This document shows, one piece after another, positions 1 through 6,148 of a stretch of 8,431 nucleotides of DNA. Location of the stretch: NCBI GenBank assembly GCA_021775715.1, contig JAJFHI010000274.1, positions 1 through 8,431 on the forward strand, read 5' to 3'. The translations under genes were made by a program, and so were the position numbers. Below the pieces are notes generated by a model, which searched no databases, had not been told where the DNA came from, and worked only from the letters and a program-made list of their open reading frames with translations. The DNA comes from Hyphomicrobiaceae bacterium. GTDB taxonomy: Bacteria; Pseudomonadota; Alphaproteobacteria; Rhizobiales; Hyphomicrobiaceae. Each line of letters opens with the position of its first letter. Position 1 is the stretch's first letter.

Positions 1-471
1 TACGTTCTCGAGCATGAAGCCTGGCGCAATCGAAACTTTGTTTTCAATTAACCGCGCGCCAAAGGGAATACGCGCCATGCGCAACCGCGACGTTGTCAGC
101 TCAAGGCCTCGGCGTTCGTAATACGGTTTCATCAACGACAGAGCGCGATCATCAACATCGATACCAACACAAAACGCCTTGGCAATACTGTCAGCTGTGA
201 TGTCATCGTGGGTGGGCCCGATCCCACCCGTCGTAAATAAATAGGTGTAACGCTGCTTGAGCGCGCGGACCGCACTGACAATGTCGTCTTCAATATCGGC
301 AACAATGCGTACTTCCTGCAAGCGAATGCCAATTGACGTCAGGTAGTCGGCGACAAAGCCGATGTTCTTATCCTTCGTCCGGCCCGAAAGGATCTCGTCG
401 CCAATCACCAACACCGCGGCCGTAACCGTTTCCTGGCCGTTCTGATCTTCTGCTTGCGTGTGCCCCGTCAT
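1..471 (-). CDS. CinA-like competence/damage-inducible protein, molybdopterin-binding (MoaB/Mog-type) domain, 3' end cut off by window
   Basis: The first 157 residues of a protein with the MoaB/Mog-type fold found at the N-terminus of CinA. Two hallmarks are visible: a first strand and loop with IGDEILSGR at residues 23-31, and TTGGIGPTHDD at residues 80-90, the glycine-rich loop typical of molybdopterin-binding domains. The ATG at 469-471 (complement) is preceded by an AAAGGCGAG ribosome site, which supports this start; a polar stretch of about 15 residues precedes the domain. The reading frame is open to base 1, so the C-terminus lies outside the window. Alphaproteobacterial versions are often about 250 residues with this domain alone and lack the CinA nicotinamide-nucleotide amidase domain; which form this is cannot be seen here. 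Family assignment is firm. The cellular role is not, because stand-alone members are poorly characterised. It is divergent from sfsA. Confidence 0.9.
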   Translation of the reverse strand, partial: MTGHTQAEDQNGQETVTAAVLVIGDEILSGRTKDKNIGFVADYLTSIGIRLQEVRIVADIEDDIVSAVRALKQRYTYLFTTGGIGPTHDDITADSIAKAFCVGIDVDDRALSLMKPYYERRGLELTTSRLRMARIPFGARLIENKVSIAPGFMLENV

Positions 472-502
472 TGCTCGCCTTTATGTATGTTTGAAAGTTT
501 TT

Positions 503-519
503 AACGCAATCCAACGCAA
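503..519. repeat. Two direct AACGCAA repeats, 10 bp apart, in the divergent spacer
   Basis: AACGCAA occurs at 503-509 and again at 513-519, a period of exactly 10 bp, so both copies face the same side of the helix. They lie about 32 nt upstream of the CinA-like start and about 120 nt upstream of sfsA. Such phased repeats can be a regulator site, but two 7-mers in 17 bp may also be chance. No regulator is identified. Confidence 0.3.
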
Positions 520-537
520 AAAGCGAAATTTTGCAAA

Positions 538-555
538 GGCATCGGCCGTGATGCC
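538..555. repeat. Perfect 6-bp inverted repeat in the spacer upstream of sfsA
   Basis: GGCATC and GATGCC flank a 6-nt centre (GGCCGT). There is no following U-tract on either strand, so it is not a standard terminator. It lies about 85 nt before the sfsA ATG and about 67 nt before the start of the CinA-like gene. It could be an operator or a leader hairpin; it is short enough to be chance. Confidence 0.3.
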
Positions 556-639
556 GACTGGCAACAACAATGGACCTCTCAACAAATCCGACCTGAAAGG
601 GATTGAGATGCGGTAACAGCACGCGCTAGTTTGTCGTCC

Positions 640-1353
640 ATGAAATTTGCAAGCCCACTCATACGCGGTCGCCTGATCAAACGCTACAAGCGCTTTCTTG
701 CCGATGTCGTGCTCGATAGCGGAGAAACCATAACCGCCAGTTGTGCCAACACCGGATCAATGATGGGTCTGGTCGCGCCTGATGTTGGTGTGTGGCTGTC
801 TGAAAGTGATAGTCAGACGCGCAAATACCGCCACACCTGGGAACTCATTGAAAACGATATCAGCGGAAAGACAGAGCTGGTCGGCATCAACACGGGCCAT
901 CCCAACAAACTAATCAGCGAGGCAATTGCCGACAAACGTCTCGCGCCGCTGGTGGGCTATGCGAGCCAGAAACGTGAACAGAAATACGGCAAAAACAGCC
1001 GCATCGACATTCTTTTGGAGGATGACGAAAAGGGCCGCGCCTATGTCGAGATCAAGAATGTGCACTTGATGCGCAAACCAGGCTTGGCGGAGTTTCCAGA
1101 TTCCGTAACCGCACGTGGAGCCAAGCATCTCGACGAACTTTCCGACATGGTCGCCGCAGGCCATCGTGCTGTGATGGTATATCTCGTACAGCGTGTCGAC
1201 GCGACATCCTTCACGCTCGCCGATGACGTCGACCCACACTATGCCGCGACATTCGCCAAAGCCATGTCTTGTGGTGTGGAGGCCATTGCTTATCGCTGCC
1301 GCATTACGCCGAGCGAAATCGTGATCGATAAAAAGATCCCGGTGAAAGTATAA
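640..1353 (+). CDS. sfsA: SfsA family protein (sugar fermentation stimulation protein homologue, DNA/RNA nuclease fold)
   Basis: A complete 237-residue SfsA, the usual length for the family (about 230-240). The N-terminus FASPLIRGRLIKRYKRFLAD is the conserved SfsA start and OB-like nucleic-acid-binding part. The C-terminal part has the PD-(D/E)xK nuclease-like core: Asp123 in SRIDILL and Glu137-x-Lys139 in YVEIKNV. The downstream conserved blocks GLAEFPDSVTARGAKHL (148-164) and AGHRAVMVYLVQR (173-185) are intact. SfsA was first linked to maltose metabolism in E. coli; nuclease activity is a later family-level assignment and the physiological role remains unsettled. An in-frame TTG at 631 would add three residues, but the ATG at 640 matches the family start. 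No good Shine-Dalgarno precedes either; the purine run AAAGGGATTGAG at 596-607 is too far upstream. It converges with the FkbM gene, 39 nt away. Confidence 0.95.
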   Translation: MKFASPLIRGRLIKRYKRFLADVVLDSGETITASCANTGSMMGLVAPDVGVWLSESDSQTRKYRHTWELIENDISGKTELVGINTGHPNKLISEAIADKRLAPLVGYASQKREQKYGKNSRIDILLEDDEKGRAYVEIKNVHLMRKPGLAEFPDSVTARGAKHLDELSDMVAAGHRAVMVYLVQRVDATSFTLADDVDPHYAATFAKAMSCGVEAIAYRCRITPSEIVIDKKIPVKV

Positions 1354-1392
1354 CGGCTGGACCGAAGCCGGAAACCTTCACCGCCAAGGCTG

Positions 1393-2247
1393 TCACTCGC
1401 GCACAAGTGCAACATTGTTAGTCGCGCCCGGAATTTCGCGGTAGCCGCGCGAGGCCAGCTCCTCGATCACATTGCGCTTCCAATGCTGGTTATTGTGCTC
1501 GACAAGTATCAACTTAGGCCACAACCTCTCAGGAGAGTTATCCATAAACGGCAACAGTGCTAGGTCTTCTGCTCCTTCGACATCGATCTTCATGGCATCT
1601 ATCCGCTCCATGCCGGCCTCAGTGACAATATCGATGAGCGGTCTGGCCTGCACCGTCACTGTCGACTGCGCGCCCCGACCTTTTCGGCCGCTGTGTACTG
1701 AGGTGAAGCCATAGTTGTTTTCATCAACGGTCAATTCGATATCACCAGCAGACCCCAGCACTGCAACTGGAAAAACCTTTACGTCAACTTCGTTGAACGC
1801 GATGTTTTCCTCAAGCCGTTTCAAAATTTTGGGCTGTGGTTCGATCGCGATAATTTTGGCATCCGCACCGGCGCGTTTTGCGACGAACAGCGAGTAGGTA
1901 CCGATGTTTGCTCCAACATCAACAAAGTGAAAACCCGGGCGAATGTACCTCTCGAGAATGGCAAGATCACCGGGCTCGAAAAACTGTGGCGTGACCATCA
2001 GGCGGCGTTCGCACGCATTGTCCCCAAGATGCAGGCGCATCTTACTCCCCAGCTTTATCACGTCGACAGGGGAGGTCGCCGTTGACTGCAGCACAAACCG
2101 CATCCAGCCAGAAAAACGACGACTACCCCAGTTGTCGGATAGCCGCTGCCCAAGCCATTGCGCCACAGCCTGGATCCTGCTCGCCGGAAATGCCCCAAAT
2201 TGTTGCATAAATCCAGTGTCCACGGTGTTCTGCGCGCTGGCGCCCAT
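1393..2247 (-). CDS. FkbM family SAM-dependent methyltransferase
   Basis: A complete 284-residue methyltransferase of the FkbM family. SAM-binding motif I is FVDVGANIGTYSLFVAKR at residues 108-125. The acidic loop that contacts the SAM ribose is in IAIEPQP at 133-139. The FkbM signature DAMKIDVEGAE is at 217-227, followed by LILVEHN at 246-252. FkbM enzymes are O-methyltransferases, named after the FK506 pathway; bacterial relatives often act on sugars of surface glycans, but the substrate cannot be read from the sequence. The roughly 90 residues before motif I are a variable domain with no recognised motif and no signal peptide. The ATG at 2245-2247 (complement) lacks a clear Shine-Dalgarno and sits right after an inverted repeat; Met14 is an alternative start. 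No glycosyltransferase or polysaccharide gene lies nearby, so it looks like a stand-alone gene. Confidence 0.93.
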   Translation of the reverse strand: MGASAQNTVDTGFMQQFGAFPASRIQAVAQWLGQRLSDNWGSRRFSGWMRFVLQSTATSPVDVIKLGSKMRLHLGDNACERRLMVTPQFFEPGDLAILERYIRPGFHFVDVGANIGTYSLFVAKRAGADAKIIAIEPQPKILKRLEENIAFNEVDVKVFPVAVLGSAGDIELTVDENNYGFTSVHSGRKGRGAQSTVTVQARPLIDIVTEAGMERIDAMKIDVEGAEDLALLPFMDNSPERLWPKLILVEHNNQHWKRNVIEELASRGYREIPGATNNVALVRE

Positions 2248-2250
2248 TTT

Positions 2251-2266
2251 CTGAGATAGCGCTCAG
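2251..2266. repeat. Inverted repeat abutting the FkbM-gene start codon
   Basis: CTGAG (2251-2255) and CTCAG (2262-2266) flank a 6-nt centre. The repeat ends 3 nt before the FkbM gene ATG, where a Shine-Dalgarno would be expected. It may be a small hairpin in the leader or an operator in the divergent spacer with msrB. The arm is only 5 bp. Confidence 0.25.
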
Positions 2267-2417
2267 ATGTGCCATCAAAAAGGAAATTCAAATAAACGAC
2301 AGTTCAAACCTTGTGCCGATGACGAGCATTTGAACATCATTGAGTGGACTTTAGCTCCATTAAATCAGATTTTTAGGACTGAAGTAACGCTGTACTTTTG
2401 TGCGATACATCGGGACC

Positions 2418-2422
2418 AAGGA
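2418..2422 (+). promoter_or_regulatory. Ribosome binding site that fixes the msrB start
   Basis: AAGGA lies 6 nt before the ATG at 2429. It decides in favour of this start over the in-frame ATG at 2267, which would add 54 residues unlike any Msr leader. Confidence 0.7.
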
Positions 2423-2428
2423 TGGAAC

Positions 2429-2941
2429 ATGATCGATAGACGGCAATTGGCGATCGGCGGCCTGACGACGCTGTTAACGGCAGTCGGCCTCTCAAGAATC
2501 TCAACCGCCAACAACAAAACCGCAAAAACATTCGAGATCACCAAAACCGAGCAGGAATGGCGCACGCAACTGTCGCCGGAACAATTCCGCGTGCTTCGCG
2601 AGCATGGCACGGAGTGGGCACACACAAGCCCGCTCGACAAAATTTATGATCCCGGAACGTTTCACTGTGCCGGGTGCGATCTTGCTGTGTTTTCATCAGA
2701 GACAAAATTCGACAGTCGCACAGGCTGGCCAAGCTTTTGGAAGCCGCTCGACAACGCCGTTGGCACATCTGTCGATGACACTCTTTTTATGACGCGCACT
2801 GAAATTCATTGCCGCCGCTGTGGTGGGCACCTGGGTCACGTCTTCCCTGACGGGCCCGAGCCAACCGGTTTGCGTTATTGCATGAACGGAATTGCGATGA
2901 CGTTCGTATCAAAAGACAAAGACGATAAAAAAACCGGCTGA
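2429..2941 (+). CDS. msrB: Peptide-methionine (R)-S-oxide reductase MsrB, probably exported
   Basis: A complete 170-residue MsrB, which reduces the R form of methionine sulfoxide in proteins. The fold is shown by two zinc CxxC pairs (Cys80/Cys83 in FHCAGCDLAVF; Cys128/Cys131 in CRRCGGHLGHVFPDG), the TGWPSFW motif at 98-104, and the catalytic Cys151 in LRYCMNGIAMTF. These five are the only cysteines, so the resolving cysteine of many MsrBs is absent. The N-terminus MIDRRQLAIGGLTTLLTAVGL has a twin arginine followed by a hydrophobic stretch, suggesting Tat export or an inner-membrane anchor; no clean A-x-A cleavage site follows. An ATG 54 codons upstream in the same frame is rejected because the shorter start has a good ribosome site and a sensible leader. 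It is followed after 68 nt by msrA on the same strand, so co-transcription is likely. Confidence 0.95.
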   Translation: MIDRRQLAIGGLTTLLTAVGLSRISTANNKTAKTFEITKTEQEWRTQLSPEQFRVLREHGTEWAHTSPLDKIYDPGTFHCAGCDLAVFSSETKFDSRTGWPSFWKPLDNAVGTSVDDTLFMTRTEIHCRRCGGHLGHVFPDGPEPTGLRYCMNGIAMTFVSKDKDDKKTG

Positions 2942-2999
2942 GTTGGCCCGCAAAATCTAAGAATAAGACCGAAACCATCCAACATTGCATGGAAGGCTT

Positions 3000-3006
3000 G
3001 AGAAGG
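3000..3006 (+). promoter_or_regulatory. Probable ribosome binding site favouring the shorter msrA start
   Basis: GAGAAGG ends 3 nt before the ATG at 3010, with its GAG core 7 nt away. The in-frame ATG at 2989 has no purine-rich site upstream. The shorter start also gives a conventional Sec signal. Confidence 0.45.
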
Positions 3007-3009
3007 CTG

Positions 3010-3714
3010 ATGCCGAAATACAAAAAACTCGCCACTGACCGTACGGAAAAGGGCTTCGTCATCGCAACTGCGGTCTTGACCCTTTTCGCTTGGTTGACCT
3101 TGTCAGCCCTTGCAGGTGATGCAGGCGACGCAGCAAAAAAATCTGGCGACAAGAAAACTTCTACGGCCACAACTGAGCTGGCAACCGCTACGTTCGGTTC
3201 CGGCTGCTTCTGGTGCACGGAATCAGACTTCGATAAAGTGCAAGGTGTTGTTGAAACGGTGTCTGGTTACATGGGAGGCACGACTGAAAAGCCGGACTAC
3301 CGCTCAGTCTCGTCAGGCTCAACCGGACATGCTGAAGTCCTGCAAGTCAAATTCGATCCGAAGAAGGTCACCTACGACACACTTCTCAATCACTACTGGC
3401 GGACCACGGATGTCGTCGATGGTGGTGGCCAGTTCTGTGATCGTGGCAGCCAGTACCGGCCGGTGATTTTCACCCATTCGGACGAACAGTTGAAGAGCGC
3501 CAAGGATGGGAAAACAGCGCTGGACAGTTCCAAGCGGTTAGACAAACCAATCGTGGTTGAAATCAAGTCGGCGGCAAATCTGCCATTCACTCCGGCAGAG
3601 GACTACCACCAGAACTACTACAAGAAAAAGCCACTGCGCTACAAATACTACCGGTATGCCTGTGGGCGCGATGCCCGCCTCAAACAGTTGTGGGGCGAGA
3701 CCGTCACCCACTGA
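3010..3714 (+). CDS. msrA: Peptide-methionine (S)-S-oxide reductase MsrA, with N-terminal Sec-type signal
   Basis: A complete MsrA of 234 residues (241 if the ATG at 2989 is used), which reduces the S form of methionine sulfoxide. The catalytic motif GSGCFWCTE is at residues 63-71, with Cys66 as the expected nucleophile. Other family blocks are VSGYMGG (84-90), the HAEVLQVKFDP region (107-117), QFCDRGSQYRPVIF (141-154) and AEDYHQNYY (196-204). Cys143 and Cys218 (YACGRD) are candidate resolving cysteines. The N-terminus has a basic region, a hydrophobic core at about 16-33 and ALA just before Gly36, a plausible signal-peptidase I site. A Lys/Thr/Ser-rich linker (about 36-60) follows before the catalytic domain. 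Export would place it in the periplasm alongside MsrB, 68 nt upstream. The electron donor for the exported pair is not encoded in the window. Confidence 0.95.
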   Translation: MPKYKKLATDRTEKGFVIATAVLTLFAWLTLSALAGDAGDAAKKSGDKKTSTATTELATATFGSGCFWCTESDFDKVQGVVETVSGYMGGTTEKPDYRSVSSGSTGHAEVLQVKFDPKKVTYDTLLNHYWRTTDVVDGGGQFCDRGSQYRPVIFTHSDEQLKSAKDGKTALDSSKRLDKPIVVEIKSAANLPFTPAEDYHQNYYKKKPLRYKYYRYACGRDARLKQLWGETVTH

Positions 3715-3785
3715 ACCTTTAGGAATTGATCGGCCAGCCAGCGTCGGTATCTGTTTACGACGTAGCGCCAACCTATCCGCAAGGC

Positions 3786-3819
3786 AAAAAAATGCTGCAC
3801 CGCGTTTGTGCGGTGCATC
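3786..3819 (-). terminator. Rho-independent terminator acting on the minus strand
   Basis: TGCACCGC (3796-3803) pairs perfectly with GCGGTGCA (3810-3817) around a 6-nt loop. On the minus strand the stem is followed within 3 nt by seven U residues (A-tract 3786-3792 on the plus strand). On the plus strand no U-tract follows, so it does not look like the msrA terminator. The nearest minus-strand gene is the hydrolase ending at 4261, so this may be the end of that operon, or of an unannotated antisense RNA. Confidence 0.7.
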
Positions 3820-3873
3820 GAGAAATGCTGACTTTACGGACATCCGGCGGCGACAGTTTTTTCAATAAATAAG

Positions 3874-3901
3874 TTGACCTGAAACCTAGATGTCGCATCA
3901 T
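3874..3901 (+). promoter_or_regulatory. Weak sigma-70-like promoter candidate for the small gene at 4022
   Basis: TTGACC (3874-3879) is a good -35 match. CATCAT (3896-3901), 16 nt later, is a four-of-six -10 match. Transcription would start about 115 nt before the ATG at 4022. This was found by eye only. Confidence 0.25.
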
Positions 3902-4021
3902 GTGTCATGAAGTTGTTTTGCAAATCGCGTAGCGGTTTGAACGACGACATGGGCAGACACACGATTGAAAGCCGTTTTCGTTAATGACTTTCATCGGTTC
4001 CGAACTTCGAGGTCGAGCGAC

Positions 4022-4264
4022 ATGAGTATTCAGCGCTTAAAATCCGTGGCCCATGCTGCCGGTTACGCTATGGCTGTGCCGACGGAGTATCTCGATGAAC
4101 AGCAGCCGCGTTTGCTGGCGCTTGAGGCCCCTCCCGCAGAGCGGCCGGCTTACAGACCACACAAGCAGCCTCAACCCGAGCAACTCTTGCTCGAGTATCA
4201 TGGGGCGGCTTCGGTGCTGCACAATTGGTTCGACGCATTACGCGGCGGCCGCGCGACCGCTTAA
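4022..4264 (+). CDS. Small hypothetical protein, 80 residues
   Basis: I do not recognise this protein. It has 80 residues from the ATG at 4022, which has GAGG 9 nt upstream; an in-frame TTG at 3965 would add 19 residues but has no ribosome site. The N-terminal third reads as a possible amphipathic helix (SIQRLKSVAHAAGYAM). The middle (about 36-56) is rich in proline, glutamine and charged residues and is probably disordered. The C-terminal part (EQLLLEYHGAASVLHNWFDALRGG, in pieces about 54-77) again looks helical. There is no signal peptide, membrane span or cysteine. Codon choice resembles neighbouring genes, which supports real coding. Its stop overlaps the stop of the convergent hydrolase gene. 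The function is unknown, and a chance open frame is possible but less likely. Confidence 0.55.
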   Translation: MSIQRLKSVAHAAGYAMAVPTEYLDEQQPRLLALEAPPAERPAYRPHKQPQPEQLLLEYHGAASVLHNWFDALRGGRATA

Positions 4265-5172
4265 GAGTTGCCGCCACCGTTTTTAAGCCAGCTTAGAACT
4301 GTGCTGATATTTTTCGAAATCCAGCAATGACCGGCTTTTTCAATCGCTGTGAACCCAGCGCCAGGGATGACTCGCGCCAATTGCTTTGCGGCCGAAACGG
4401 GCACGTTACGGTCATCGAGGCCTTGCCAAATTTGTGTTGCAGCTGACACTCTATCAAAGTCGACCTGCCATGGCTGACTGAATAGTCTGAGATCCATCGC
4501 AGGTCCGGTAGCTCCACCCAACAGTCCACCGCCGAACACTTTCGCCTGGCCGCGGCGTTCAGCTTCATCGCGCATCAGCTCTCGGTCGGCCGGGGCCGCA
4601 CGCGCGGTCGCAATCGCCATGGCCAAATCCGGCAGGCGGCGGGACACAACACCAAAGCCGGCAAACAGAGTTTCGATCGCCCATGGAATGCGCGGCAAGG
4701 CACGAAAGCAAAAATGATGAAACGGGGTCATTGTCGCGACGCCTTGGCCACCATCGTCTCGTCTCCATACGATCGGACCAACCGGTGCAATAAGACCAAG
4801 CGCGGTCACACGGTCCTGCAAATGTGCGGCGGCCCCAACTGCAAATGGCCCGCCACCAGACACACCCATCAGCGCGAAATCCTCAAAACTTTTCGCATCC
4901 GCGAGATGCTCAATGTCTTCGCCGTAGTGCACCAACGACTGCGACTTTCGCGGCGGCGCATCCGACCGCCCATACCCCCAGCGGTCCGGGCAAATTAACG
5001 TGATGCCTTGAGCGGCTGCAGTTCTCGCGGCGAAACCGAACTTCAAGCCAAACCCCGGCGTGCCGTGCAGCGCGATGACGGGCCGCCCGCCATCGGCACC
5101 ATAGCTGCGATACGACAAGCGCCGACCGTCTGGCAAAACGATTTGTTCTGGCTCAGCATCCGTGATGTTCAT
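4261..5172 (-). CDS. Alpha/beta hydrolase fold protein
   Basis: A complete 303-residue alpha/beta hydrolase. The oxyanion-hole motif HGTPG is at 36-40. The nucleophile elbow GVSGGGPFA at 103-111 makes Ser105 the likely nucleophile. The acid is probably Asp254 in GLDDRNVP, and the base His282 in KAGHCWI. PDRWGYGRSD at 62-71 is the usual conserved strand-loop after the oxyanion loop. The region between about 132 and 230 is the variable cap that sets substrate choice. No signal peptide is seen, so it is probably cytoplasmic. The substrate cannot be told; the fold includes esterases, lipases, epoxide hydrolases, haloperoxidases and peptidases. It is the last gene of a minus-strand operon, starting 7 nt after the stop of the preceding gene, whose last codons carry its weak ribosome site (GGTAGGGCGG). 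Its TAA stop overlaps the stop of the small plus-strand gene. Confidence 0.92.
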   Translation of the reverse strand: MNITDAEPEQIVLPDGRRLSYRSYGADGGRPVIALHGTPGFGLKFGFAARTAAAQGITLICPDRWGYGRSDAPPRKSQSLVHYGEDIEHLADAKSFEDFALMGVSGGGPFAVGAAAHLQDRVTALGLIAPVGPIVWRRDDGGQGVATMTPFHHFCFRALPRIPWAIETLFAGFGVVSRRLPDLAMAIATARAAPADRELMRDEAERRGQAKVFGGGLLGGATGPAMDLRLFSQPWQVDFDRVSAATQIWQGLDDRNVPVSAAKQLARVIPGAGFTAIEKAGHCWISKNISTVLSWLKNGGGNS

Positions 5173-5179
5173 TGCCGCC

Positions 5180-6127
5180 CTACCATCGCATGGCTTCGGC
5201 AGGCGTGCGCATCATGCGAAACCGCGATTTCGTGAAATCGGCCAGTAGATCAGCTTTGGCAAGATGTTCGCCATCACCAACACCCTGCCAATTCTCAAGC
5301 CGATAAACGCAGCCGTCGCAGCCAAACAGCAAATCCTTACCCGGATTGATGCGCACAAAATCGATCCAGCGGACGCCGCTCTTTTCCAATGAAACGACAA
5401 CGGCTGCACACGCAGCCGAGTCAGCGTCATGCCAATCAGGCTTCTTCGCCCACTGCTCAGATAAGTTTCCTGCGCTTTTTGCATCGTCAAATGACTGGAC
5501 GTTGACGCTGGCTGGAAATTTGGTGTTCTCAACGGGCGTGAGCCCATCGGCGCTTTCCCACAAAACGATGTTGTCTTCGTCGCGAAACAAGCCGCCACCC
5601 GTCCAATGACCAAAGCAGGGCCAAATCGCCAGGGCCGAGAAATATGGTGGCCGACTGATTGCCGTCCACACACCTTGGTTTGGGCGTGGTGGATGTTTCC
5701 AGCGTCGACATTCGCCGCCGCCACGTTGGCCATGCAGGCTTTCGGGTCGCAGGTAGGCTGGCATCTTGCGGCGGTTGTATTTCTTCGACATCGCAGCAAA
5801 TCGATCTTGCGATAACGGGTCATAGGGTCTGCTGATGTCCGCGCTGTGACTGCGATCTTCATCACGAAGCGCGCTCGCGTGGTATTGCGCGGCCCAGTAG
5901 AGCAAGCGTTCGCCGGACGGTGAGAGATCGCACAGGTTGACGATCCCCTTCATCCATTGACCCTCTCCAAAGCTGTCTGTCTCAAGATCCCAGGTGATGA
6001 GATTGAAATGACGCTTTGGGCCGCGCCTAAGAATAACCGCCTTGGGGGCGGCCGAGGCAAACACGACCTGCAGCCGCGTTCGAAACGGCGGCTCTTTGGC
6101 TGCTGTTACGCGTGGTGTTTGCGCCAT
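5180..6127 (-). CDS. Conserved protein of unknown function, 315 residues
   Basis: I know no function for this protein, though parts recall a widespread uncharacterised bacterial family. The N-terminal part (20-80) reads like two beta-propeller-type blades: AVILRRGP (30-37), a WDLETDSF stretch (46-53), QWMKG (57-61), then DLSPSGERLLYWAA (67-80), close to the SPDGxxLxY pattern of TolB/WD40-like repeats. The C-terminal part has the conserved-looking WTAISRPPY (154-162), ALAIWP (165-170) and GGGLF (177-181), then a short repeat-like end. Residues 81-150 form a charged, Arg/Pro/Gly-rich segment with little predicted order, probably an insertion. No signal peptide or membrane span is evident. GGAG lies 4 nt before the ATG. 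It sits between an aspartate aminotransferase gene (21-nt gap) and a hydrolase gene (7-nt gap), so all three are probably co-transcribed. Confidence 0.85.
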   Translation of the reverse strand: MAQTPRVTAAKEPPFRTRLQVVFASAAPKAVILRRGPKRHFNLITWDLETDSFGEGQWMKGIVNLCDLSPSGERLLYWAAQYHASALRDEDRSHSADISRPYDPLSQDRFAAMSKKYNRRKMPAYLRPESLHGQRGGGECRRWKHPPRPNQGVWTAISRPPYFSALAIWPCFGHWTGGGLFRDEDNIVLWESADGLTPVENTKFPASVNVQSFDDAKSAGNLSEQWAKKPDWHDADSAACAAVVVSLEKSGVRWIDFVRINPGKDLLFGCDGCVYRLENWQGVGDGEHLAKADLLADFTKSRFRMMRTPAEAMRW

Positions 6128-6148
6128 CGGTCTCCGGTCAATTCACCG

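Larger units (their letters stand above)
3715..4021. other. Intergenic stretch, no gene seen
   Basis: These 307 nt between msrA and the small gene at 4022 contain no convincing coding region. The only open frames are shadows or very short, such as an 11-codon frame at 3949-3984. They hold a minus-strand terminator hairpin (3786-3819) and a weak plus-strand promoter candidate (3874-3901). I see no plus-strand terminator for msrA. Confidence 0.6.

Noticed and set aside
910..1239. Minus-strand open frame of about 110 codons inside sfsA
   Set aside because: It lies wholly within a well-conserved gene, has no ribosome site, and its product resembles no known protein; it is a shadow frame.
1354..1371. 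Possible terminator hairpin between the convergent sfsA and FkbM genes (CGGCT/AGCCG)
   Set aside because: The stem is only 5 bp with a 7-nt loop and no U-tract follows on either strand.
2267..2428. 54-codon upstream extension of msrB from the ATG at 2267
   Set aside because: The added residues resemble no Msr leader, while the ATG at 2429 has an AAGGA site 6 nt upstream and starts a twin-arginine leader.
3949..3984. 11-codon frame upstream of the small gene, considered as a leader peptide
   Set aside because: It has no run of regulatory codons, no clear ribosome site and no paired attenuator hairpins.
5212..5865. 217-codon alternative minus-strand frame within the 315-residue gene, considered as a sign of a frameshift
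   Set aside because: The 315-residue frame is open throughout and has conserved-looking blocks at both ends, so no frameshift is needed.
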